DNA of 32,472 bases from assembly GCA_947453525.1 (NCBI GenBank), contig CANGHD010000023.1:1-32472 (forward strand), written 5' to 3'. Below the pieces are notes generated by a model that saw only the letters and a program-made list of their open reading frames with translations, was not told the DNA's origin and ran no database searches. This DNA is from Paracoccaceae bacterium (lineage in GTDB: Bacteria > Pseudomonadota > Alphaproteobacteria > Rhodobacterales > Rhodobacteraceae). The position numbers and the translations under genes are program-made. Within the stretch, counting starts at the first letter, position 1. Every line of letters starts with the position of its first letter. Below are positions 22,510 to 29,969 of the stretch, piece by piece.

Positions 22510-25115
22510 TCCACTTCACGCTCAACGGCAAATCCGTCTCGCTGAACGTGCCGCCGACCCTGCGGCTGACCGAGGCACTGCGGGAACATCTTGGCCTGAA
22601 AGGCACCAAGGTCGGATGCGACGCCGGCGATTGCGGCGCCTGCACCGTGCTGGTCGACGGACGCGCGGTCTGCGCCTGCCTGCTGGCGACAGCCCGCGTA
22701 GAGGGCGCCAAGGTCGAGACGGTGGAGGCCGAAACCCCCATCCTCACCCGCCTGCGCGCCAGCTTCCTGCGCCATGGCGCTGCCCAATGCGGAATCTGCA
22801 CGCCCGGAATGCTTATGGCGGCCTGCGACCTCCTCGCGCAAACCCCCTACCCGCAGCCGGAAGCGGTGGAGCAGGCCCTCGGCGGCGTCCTATGCCGCTG
22901 CACCGGCTATCGCAAGATCATCGCGGCAGTGATGGACACGAATGCCGCCATGTCAGAACCTGTTTCCGGTTCAAAAGTCGGCGATCGCCTGCCCCGCGTC
23001 GATGGCGCAGCCAAGGTGGCGGGTGACAGTTTCGGAGCGGATCTTGCGCCCGTGGGTGCCCTGACGGTCAAAGCCATCCGCTCCCCCTACGCCCACGCCG
23101 CCTTCACCATTGGCGATCTCGACGCCTTCGCCACGCGTCCCGGCGTTGCAGGCATCTATACCGCCGCCGACATCCCTGGACGCAATGCCTTTGGCGTCAT
23201 CCCGACCTTCGCCGACCAACCCGCCATCGCGACCTCCCCTGCGCGGTTCCGTAGCGAATGTGTCGCCTTGGTGGCGTTTGAACCGGGGACTGAGCCTGAC
23301 CTGACCGCCTTCCCCATCACGTGGGATCCGCTGCCCGACCTGTTGACCCCGCAAGCGGCAGAGGCGGAAGGTGCGCCCCTGCTGCACCCGGACCGTCTCG
23401 CCAATCGTCTGACACAAGGCCGCGTCGTCAAAGGGGATGCCGCACAGGCCCTCGCCCGATCCGCACACATCGCCGCAGGCAGTGTCACGACTACCCATGT
23501 CGAGCACGCCTATATCGAACCGGAAGCCGGCGCCGCCTGGATGGACGGCGAGACCTTGGTGATCCGCGCCTGCACCCAAGCTCCGGTGATGGACCGGGAT
23601 GACACGGCCGCTGTCCTTGGCCTACCTGCAACTCGTGTCCGGATCATCCCTTCCGCCGTTGGCGGCGGTTTCGGCTCCAAGCTGGATGTCAGCCTGCAAC
23701 CGTTGATCGGCCTGATCACCCTGCTGACCGGTCGGCCCAGCCGCATGACCTACAGCCGGGCCGAAAGCATGGAATCCACCACCAAACGCCACCCGGCCGA
23801 GATCACCGGCCGCATCGGCTGTGACGCCACCGGCCGCATCACGGGCATGGAGTTCGAGAGCCGCTTTGATACCGGCCCCTATGCCTCCTGGGGGCCAACG
23901 GTGGCGAACCGCGTGCCCGTCCATGCCTCCGGCCCCTATCTGACCCCGAACATCAGCGCCCTGGCGCGCGCGATCCACACCCACGGCCCGGTCTCAGGTG
24001 CCTTCCGGGGCTTTGGCGTGCCGCAAGCGGCGGTGTGGCAGGAAACCCTGTTTGACGATCTGGCGGGACAAGTCGGAATGGACCGGCTCGAGTTTCGCAT
24101 CCTGAACGCCCTGCGTGACGGCGATCTCTCTGCCACCGGCCAGGTGATGCGCGCCACCGGCATCGCCCCCTGTCTGGTGGCGCTGCGCCCGTATTGGCAG
24201 CGCGCCTTGGCCGGAACTGCGGGCACCCCTTTCCGAGGTGTTGGTGTCGCTTCATGCTGGTACGGCTGCGGCAACACCGCCCTGCCTAACCCCTCGACGA
24301 TCCGGATTGGCATCACGCCAGCCGGAGACTTCGTCCTTCACCAAGGCGCCACCGACATCGGCCAAGGCTCCAACACTGTCATCGCCCAGATCGTCGCCCA
24401 GACGCTTGGCATTGCCGTAAGCGCCCTGGGCTTGGTCGGCCCTGACACCGCGCTGACGCCTGACGCCGGAAAGACCTCTGCCAGCCGGCAAACCTTCGTG
24501 ACCGGCCGGGCGGCGCAGGCTGCAGCAGAAGCCATGCTTGCAGCCCTGCACCGTCTCGGAAACCAGCCGCTGTCCTCCATGCCGGTCGATCAGTTTGGCT
24601 ACGCCTTGACCGTCGACGAAACCTACGACCCACCGACCAAACCGCTTGACGCCAATGGTCAGGGCAGCCCCTACGCCGTCTATGGCTTCGGCGCGCAGAT
24701 GGTGGAACTGTCGGTCGACCCCGAGCTTGGCACAGTGAAGCTGCATAAGATCACGGCCGCCCATGACCTTGGTCGCGCCATCAACCCCCTGCTGGCCGAG
24801 GGCCAGATCGAAGGCGGCATTGCCCAAGGCATCGGCATGGCGCTGATGGAGGAATATATCTCCGGCCGCACCGACAACCTGCACGACTACCTGATCCCGA
24901 CTTTCGGCGACGTGCCCCCGATCGAAAGCATCTTGATCGAAGTGCCGGATCCCGAGGGTCCCTTTGGCGCCAAGGGCTTGGGCGAACACGTGCTGATCCC
25001 GACCGCCCCCGCGATCCTCAACGCCATCCGCCACGCCAGTGGCGCCCGGATCACACGGCTTCCGGCCCTGCCGCACCGCATCCTCGCCGCCATGAAGGAG
25101 GCCGGTCATGTCTGA
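22506..25115 (+). CDS. Fused [2Fe-2S] and molybdopterin-binding subunit of a xanthine dehydrogenase-family hydroxylase
   Basis: The 869-residue product combines two subunits that are separate in many relatives. Residues 1-150 are the iron-sulfur part. They hold a plant-type cluster with C38, C43, C46 and C58 and a second cluster with C95, C98, C130 and C132 (GICTPGM, CRCTGY). From about 155 it is the molybdenum domain, with AVGGGFGSK, PVSGAFRGFGVPQA, QGATDIGQGSNTV and, near the end, GAKGLGE, whose glutamate E827 is the catalytic base. The enzyme should hydroxylate a carbon next to nitrogen in an aromatic heterocycle, or an aldehyde, using water. The start at 22506 fits the domain beginning; an earlier in-frame ATG lies inside the FAD gene. 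It overlaps the next gene by eight bases. No XdhC-type maturation gene is in view. Confidence 0.94.
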   Translation: MIHFTLNGKSVSLNVPPTLRLTEALREHLGLKGTKVGCDAGDCGACTVLVDGRAVCACLLATARVEGAKVETVEAETPILTRLRASFLRHGAAQCGICTPGMLMAACDLLAQTPYPQPEAVEQALGGVLCRCTGYRKIIAAVMDTNAAMSEPVSGSKVGDRLPRVDGAAKVAGDSFGADLAPVGALTVKAIRSPYAHAAFTIGDLDAFATRPGVAGIYTAADIPGRNAFGVIPTFADQPAIATSPARFRSECVALVAFEPGTEPDLTAFPITWDPLPDLLTPQAAEAEGAPLLHPDRLANRLTQGRVVKGDAAQALARSAHIAAGSVTTTHVEHAYIEPEAGAAWMDGETLVIRACTQAPVMDRDDTAAVLGLPATRVRIIPSAVGGGFGSKLDVSLQPLIGLITLLTGRPSRMTYSRAESMESTTKRHPAEITGRIGCDATGRITGMEFESRFDTGPYASWGPTVANRVPVHASGPYLTPNISALARAIHTHGPVSGAFRGFGVPQAAVWQETLFDDLAGQVGMDRLEFRILNALRDGDLSATGQVMRATGIAPCLVALRPYWQRALAGTAGTPFRGVGVASCWYGCGNTALPNPSTIRIGITPAGDFVLHQGATDIGQGSNTVIAQIVAQTLGIAVSALGLVGPDTALTPDAGKTSASRQTFVTGRAAQAAAEAMLAALHRLGNQPLSSMPVDQFGYALTVDETYDPPTKPLDANGQGSPYAVYGFGAQMVELSVDPELGTVKLHKITAAHDLGRAINPLLAEGQIEGGIAQGIGMALMEEYISGRTDNLHDYLIPTFGDVPPIESILIEVPDPEGPFGAKGLGEHVLIPTAPAILNAIRHASGARITRLPALPHRILAAMKEAGHV

Positions 25116-26556
25116 GAAAATCCGCTGCGATGCCTGCCCCGTCATGTGCTACATCGCCCCCGGTCAGACCGGCGCCTGCGACCGCTACGCCAATGCCGAT
25201 GGGCGGATCATCCGCACCGACCCCGTGGTGATGCTGTCGCACGCCCTGCAATCCGGCAACCGAATCGTCCCCTTTGCCAACCGGGAATGGAACGGAACCG
25301 CCATCTCAGAGCCTGTTCCGGCCGATGTTTTCGTGACCGGCATCGGGTCCGGCACAACCTATCCCGACTACAAACCCGCCCCGTTCATCGTGTCTTCAAA
25401 GGTAGAGGGCGCCGATATGGTCACCGTGGTGACCGAGGCGATCTTCTCGTATTGCGGTGTGAAGGTGAAGATCGACACCGACCGCCATCTGGGTCCGGAA
25501 GGCGCGAAGGTGCGGTTCAGGGGCGAGGTGATCGGCCATGTCACCACCGCCGAATATGGCAGCCAGATGCTGTCGCTCGGCGGCGTGCATCACCTGACCG
25601 GAGGATCAAAGGCCGAGGGCCGCGAGACCTGCGCCGCGATGCTGGCGTTGTGCAATGCCGAAGCCGTGGAATTGACGATCGACCACGGCGCCCGTGTCAC
25701 CGTGCAGGCCGGACTGCCGCCGGTCGTCGACGGCACGCCGGAACACCGGATGCGCGTCGGCTGCGGGTCCGCCACGATCGGCATGTTCGCGGCCCAGTGG
25801 CAGGGTCTGGTGGATGAGGTCGTCGTGGTGGATGACCACATCACCGGAGTCGTCTCGGAACACCAGGCGGGCAAAGTGCTCGACTGGCCTGCCACCGGCA
25901 TCCGCATAAAAGGCTACCGCTCCACCCCCGGCCGTTATTTCCGCGTCGCCGACCCCGGTCTCGGCTGGGGCGGCACCGTCTTGACCGACCCGCTGGAGAT
26001 CCTCGGCCCGTGGCGACCTGAAAAAGGCGCCCGCCCCGGAATGACGCTTCTGATGGTCTCCACCACCGGAGAGGATCACGGATATTACGTGCTGGATCAG
26101 GCTCTGATCCCGCAGAAAGCACCGCTTCCGCCAGACCTTCTGCCCACCGTCGCCCTGATCGCCGAGAACTGCGAGCCAGCCCTGTGCACCGTCCTGTTCG
26201 TCGGCGGCGCCGGAGGCTCGCTGCGCGCCGGCGTCACGAAAAACCCGGTTCTGTTGACACGGTCGGTCCAGTCGGGCCGGACCAGACTGACCCTCGGCGG
26301 GGCGGAATGCTATGTCTGGCCCGGCGGCGGCATCACCTTCATGGTGGATGTCCTAGATCTTCCGAAAGGTGCCTTCGGCGCGGTTCCGACCCCCGCCCTC
26401 GTCGCCCCGCTGGAATTCACCCTGCGCATCGGCGACTATCTCGCCATGGGCGGCCATACCGGCCAGATGGTGACCGTCGAACAGGCCCTTGCCCAAGGTG
26501 GCGAATACCCGACCGCAGCGCTCCTGCGAGCTTGGCCGCGTGAGGGCGAGCGATGA
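25108..26556 (+). CDS. 6-hydroxynicotinate reductase-like iron-sulfur protein
   Basis: The 482-residue product resembles proteins annotated as 6-hydroxynicotinate reductase, after the ferredoxin-dependent enzyme of Eubacterium barkeri that reduces the pyridone ring to a tetrahydro lactam. The N-terminus carries four cysteines, C7, C10, C14 and C24 (CDACPVMC...GACDRY), fit for a [4Fe-4S] cluster. Further cysteines are at 116, 175, 182 and 219. Gly-rich motifs include TGIGSGTTYPDYKPAPF and RVGCGSATIGMF. AAGGAGG before the ATG is a strong ribosome site. It overlaps the Mo-subunit gene by eight bases and the UPF0280 gene by four. The family call is from memory and context; the true substrate may differ. 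Confidence 0.75.
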   Translation: MSEKIRCDACPVMCYIAPGQTGACDRYANADGRIIRTDPVVMLSHALQSGNRIVPFANREWNGTAISEPVPADVFVTGIGSGTTYPDYKPAPFIVSSKVEGADMVTVVTEAIFSYCGVKVKIDTDRHLGPEGAKVRFRGEVIGHVTTAEYGSQMLSLGGVHHLTGGSKAEGRETCAAMLALCNAEAVELTIDHGARVTVQAGLPPVVDGTPEHRMRVGCGSATIGMFAAQWQGLVDEVVVVDDHITGVVSEHQAGKVLDWPATGIRIKGYRSTPGRYFRVADPGLGWGGTVLTDPLEILGPWRPEKGARPGMTLLMVSTTGEDHGYYVLDQALIPQKAPLPPDLLPTVALIAENCEPALCTVLFVGGAGGSLRAGVTKNPVLLTRSVQSGRTRLTLGGAECYVWPGGGITFMVDVLDLPKGAFGAVPTPALVAPLEFTLRIGDYLAMGGHTGQMVTVEQALAQGGEYPTAALLRAWPREGER

Positions 26557-27374
26557 GGCCGCAAGTCACCCAATTGTCCGATGGTCGCCTTCATCTGCAG
26601 CATGGGCCGATCGACCTGATCTGCGAGGCCTGGGGCAGCCGCCCTGCCGTCGCGCAGGCCTACCACAACGCCACAGAGCGTTTCGATGGCCTGCTGGAAG
26701 AGCTTGTGGCCGAAATGCCCGCGCTGCGCAGCCCCGACACGTCACTGAGCGGCCCGATTGCCCGCAAAATGGCTGCGGCCATTGCCCCCTACCGGCCCGC
26801 TTTTATCACCCCGATGGCCGCAGTGGCAGGTGCCGTAGCCGAGACCGTCCTTGCCGCGATGACCCGAGCCGCACTCCTGCGGGCCTATGTCAACAACGGC
26901 GGCGATGTCGCACTGCATCTTTCTCCCGGGGAAACCCTCACCGCCGCCATCGCAGGCACCCTGCATCGGGTCACCATTGCCCATTCCGACCCGATCCGTG
27001 GCATCGCGACCTCTGGTTGGCGCGGCCGCAGCTTTTCGATGGGGATTGCAGATAGCGTCACTGTTTTGGCCAAAACCGCTGCCATGGCCGATGCCGCCGC
27101 CACGATGATCGCCAATCAAGTGACCCTGGGCGATCATCCCGCCATCCAACGCGCCCCGGCCAACAGCCTGCAATGCGACAATGACCTTGGCCCGCGTTTT
27201 GTGACCACCGATGTCGGCCCACTGACCAAGGCCGAAACCCGCCGCGCCCTGTCAAATGGCCAGACCTTTGCCGAAACCTGCCGGCAGCGCGGCCTCATCC
27301 TTGGCGCAGCCCTCTGTCTCAATTCTGAAATTTGCACCGCAGGTGCCACTCTTCTGGAGCCCCTTCATGCCTGA
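26553..27374 (+). CDS. UPF0280 family protein (ApbE-like fold), possible flavin transferase
   Basis: The 273-residue product belongs to UPF0280, a family related to ApbE, the enzyme that attaches FMN covalently to threonine in flavoproteins. Shared features are TPMAAVAGAVAE at 86-97, NNGGDVAL at 114-121 (like the ApbE VDxGGD motif) and the long segment 149-184, which starts RGIATSGWRGRSF and ends KTAAMADAAAT, as in ApbE TSG...AD.AT. It has no signal peptide, so it acts in the cytoplasm. No reaction has been shown for UPF0280 as far as I know. Its place directly after the reductase suggests it modifies that protein. It overlaps both neighbours (four and eight bases). Confidence 0.85.
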   Translation: MRPQVTQLSDGRLHLQHGPIDLICEAWGSRPAVAQAYHNATERFDGLLEELVAEMPALRSPDTSLSGPIARKMAAAIAPYRPAFITPMAAVAGAVAETVLAAMTRAALLRAYVNNGGDVALHLSPGETLTAAIAGTLHRVTIAHSDPIRGIATSGWRGRSFSMGIADSVTVLAKTAAMADAAATMIANQVTLGDHPAIQRAPANSLQCDNDLGPRFVTTDVGPLTKAETRRALSNGQTFAETCRQRGLILGAALCLNSEICTAGATLLEPLHA

Positions 27375-27945
27375 CTTCCCCCTCCGTCGCCTGACCCTGC
27401 AGATCGAAGAGATCTTCCACGAGGGCGGCGCGACCTCTACCCCCCGTCTGCGCGGTGCTATCCTCGCCGTCGTGAAGAACCCGTTTTCCGCCGGCTTCGA
27501 GCCGGATCTGCAACCCGCGATGGAAGACCTCAAACCCCTTGGCCTGATGATGACCGACCGCCTGATCGCAGCCCTCGGCGGACGCGAGGGCATTGACGGC
27601 TACGGCAAGGGCGCCATGGTCGGCGCATCAGGCGAGGCGGAGCACGGTGCCCTCTGGCACGCGCCCGGCGGCTATGCCATGCGCGCCCGCCTTGGCGAAA
27701 GCCGGGCGATCGTGCCCTCGGCCATGAAAGTGGCCCCAATGGGTGGCAGCCTTGACGTGCCTTTGGCCCATATCAATGCGGCTTACGTCCGCAGCCATTT
27801 CGACGCCATCACCGTCACCGTGCCCGACGCCCCCCGCGCCGATGAGATCGTCTTTGTTCTGGCGATGTCGAAAGGCCCGCGGATCCACTCCCGCATGGGC
27901 GGGCTGGAGGTCTGGCAGGTCAAGGGCGAGGACGGGTTGCGCTGA
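27367..27945 (+). CDS. DUF1185 (amino acid synthesis) family protein
   Basis: The 192-residue product matches the DUF1185 / AA_synth family (PF06684), whose known structure is a variant of the Bacillus chorismate-mutase-like trimeric fold; the reaction is unknown. The conserved Gly-rich segment is at about 77-102 (DGYGKGAMVGASGEAEHGAL, then WHAPGG), followed by PSAMKVAPMGGSLDVPLAHI. The start at ATG 27367 overlaps the UPF0280 stop by eight bases; the open frame extends upstream without family similarity. It overlaps hyuA by one base (TGATG). Its fixed place between a ring reductase and a lactamase suggests it handles a cyclic or unsaturated intermediate, for instance as an isomerase or hydratase. 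That is speculation. Confidence 0.85.
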   Translation: MPDFPLRRLTLQIEEIFHEGGATSTPRLRGAILAVVKNPFSAGFEPDLQPAMEDLKPLGLMMTDRLIAALGGREGIDGYGKGAMVGASGEAEHGALWHAPGGYAMRARLGESRAIVPSAMKVAPMGGSLDVPLAHINAAYVRSHFDAITVTVPDAPRADEIVFVLAMSKGPRIHSRMGGLEVWQVKGEDGLR

Positions 27946-29969
27946 TGTCCCTCATCGCGGGCGTTGATGTGGGCGGGACCTTCACCGATCTGGTGATCCT
28001 CGATCCCGCGACTGGCGGCCTGAGGATGGCCAAAGTGCCCACCACCCTGCCCAATCAGGCCGGCGGCGTTCTGGCCGCCTTTGCGGCGGCCGATGTCAAC
28101 CTCGCCGATATCGGTCTCATCATCCACGGCACCACCACCACAACCAATGCCGTGCTGGAGCGCAATCTCTGCAAGACCGGTCTGATCACCACCCAGGGAT
28201 TCCGCGACGTGCTGGAACTTGGCCGCCGTACAAGGCCGCAAGCCTATGGCATGAAGGGCCAGTTCCGTCCCGTCATCCCCCGCGACCTGCGCCTTGAAGT
28301 GCCAGAGCGGATGGATGCTTTGGGCAGAATAGTAACACATCTTGACGAAAGCGCCGTGAAGGCTGCCGTCATCCAGTTGCGCGACCAAGACTGTGAAAGT
28401 CTGGTCATCCACTTCCTGCATGCCTCTGCCAACCCTGCCCACGAACTCCGCGCTGGCGAGATTGCGCGACAGCATTGGCCCAACGACCACATCACCCTCG
28501 GGCATACCCTTGTGTCCGAAAGCCGTGAGTATGAACGCGGCGTCACCGCTGCCGTCAACGCCGCCGTGCAACCCTTGCTGGAGCGGTACCTCAGCCGCCT
28601 GGCGCAGGACCTGGGGGCCCAGGGTTACCCCGGAAGCCTTCTGGTCATGAACGGCAATGGCGGCATGGTGGCCGCTGAAAAAGTTTCGCGAGAGGCGGTC
28701 AAGACGGTGATGTCCGGCCCGGCCTCTGGCGTCATGGCGGCACTGGCCACCGGGCGGCGGGCCCGAATGCCAAACCTTCTGACCTATGACATGGGCGGCA
28801 CCTCGACCGATGTCGCGATGATCCGCGACGGCCGCGCCCCGGTGTCAAACGAGATCGAGGTGGAATATGCCATGCCGATCCACGTGCCGATGGTCGATGT
28901 CCGCACCGTAGGCGCCGGTGGCGGCTCCATCGCCCGCATCGACGCCGGGGGCATGTTGAGGGTCGGTCCGGAAAGTGCGGGCTCCTATCCCGGGCCTGTC
29001 TGCTATGGCCGTGGCGGCACGTTAGTGACGATTTCCGACGCCAACCTGATCCTTGGCCGCCTGCCCGCTGCCCGCTTTGGTGTTGCGGCAGGGGCAGCGC
29101 GGCAGGCCATGCTAGACCAGATCGCAACGCCCCTTGGCCTGACCGTCGAACAGGCTGCCGGGGCTGTGGTGCGCATCGCCAACACCCATATGGCCGGGGC
29201 GATCCGCATGGTCTCCTTGTCTTTGGGTGCCGATCCCCGCGACTTCGCCCTGTTCGCCTTCGGCGGCGCCGGCCCCTTGCATGCGGTGGCGCTGGCGCGG
29301 GAGCTCGCCGTCCCCCGCGTTCTGGTGCCCGCCCGTCCCGGCCTGACCAACGCCCTGGGCTGCGTCGTGGCTGACCTGCGGCACGACTTCGTGCGCACAC
29401 TCAACCAGCCGCTTGATCTCGCGGACATTGCCCGGGTCCATTCCGTGCTCTCCGCCCAAGAGGCTGAGGGCCGCGCCATGATCGCCGCCGAACAGGTTCA
29501 GGTCGCATCGATTGAGGCCGAATACTCGGCCGACATGCAGTTCATCGGCCAGACCCACGTGCTGCGCATCCGTCTCCCCAATACATCGCCTGCGCGAGAG
29601 GACCTGCAGACCCTGTTCGAAGCCGCCTATTTCGCCCGCTTCCGCGTTGACCTGCCCTCAATCCGCGCCAACCTGGTGAATCTCTGCGTCTCGGTCATCG
29701 GTCGCAGGCCAGAGCCTGACCTTGGCCAACTCATCCCGATTTCCGGCAGATCAGAGACGCTTTTGCCCCGCGAAACCCGTCCGGTCTGGTTCAACGGCTG
29801 GGTGCAAACGCCCGTCTACTGGCGCGATCATATGCCGCTGTCCGCCACCCTCTCAGGCCCGGCGATCATCGAGCAGATGGATACCACGGTCCTCATCGAC
29901 CCCGGCTGCCATGTCTCCACCGACCATGACGGAAATCTGATCATCGAGGTGCCCCATGCCAACACCTAA
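27945..29969 (+). CDS. hyuA: HyuA-type subunit, hydantoinase/oxoprolinase family (ATP-dependent)
   Basis: The 674-residue product is the ATP-binding subunit of a hydantoinase/oxoprolinase-type enzyme. Relatives open cyclic amides (5-oxoproline, hydantoins, caprolactam) or carboxylate ketones at the cost of ATP. The actin/ASKHA-like ATP sites are seen at 8-15 (DVGGTFTD), 61-69 (HGTTTTTNA) and 282-290 (DMGGTSTDV). Further family motifs are SGPASGV at 257-263, GAGGGSI at 323-329, GPESAGSYPGPVCYG at 341-355 and FGGAGPLHA at 439-447. Length is typical for the A subunit. It overlaps hyuB by 14 bases. Which ring it opens cannot be told from sequence; the neighbours point to a reduced pyridone-type lactam. 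Confidence 0.93.
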   Translation: MSLIAGVDVGGTFTDLVILDPATGGLRMAKVPTTLPNQAGGVLAAFAAADVNLADIGLIIHGTTTTTNAVLERNLCKTGLITTQGFRDVLELGRRTRPQAYGMKGQFRPVIPRDLRLEVPERMDALGRIVTHLDESAVKAAVIQLRDQDCESLVIHFLHASANPAHELRAGEIARQHWPNDHITLGHTLVSESREYERGVTAAVNAAVQPLLERYLSRLAQDLGAQGYPGSLLVMNGNGGMVAAEKVSREAVKTVMSGPASGVMAALATGRRARMPNLLTYDMGGTSTDVAMIRDGRAPVSNEIEVEYAMPIHVPMVDVRTVGAGGGSIARIDAGGMLRVGPESAGSYPGPVCYGRGGTLVTISDANLILGRLPAARFGVAAGAARQAMLDQIATPLGLTVEQAAGAVVRIANTHMAGAIRMVSLSLGADPRDFALFAFGGAGPLHAVALARELAVPRVLVPARPGLTNALGCVVADLRHDFVRTLNQPLDLADIARVHSVLSAQEAEGRAMIAAEQVQVASIEAEYSADMQFIGQTHVLRIRLPNTSPAREDLQTLFEAAYFARFRVDLPSIRANLVNLCVSVIGRRPEPDLGQLIPISGRSETLLPRETRPVWFNGWVQTPVYWRDHMPLSATLSGPAIIEQMDTTVLIDPGCHVSTDHDGNLIIEVPHANT

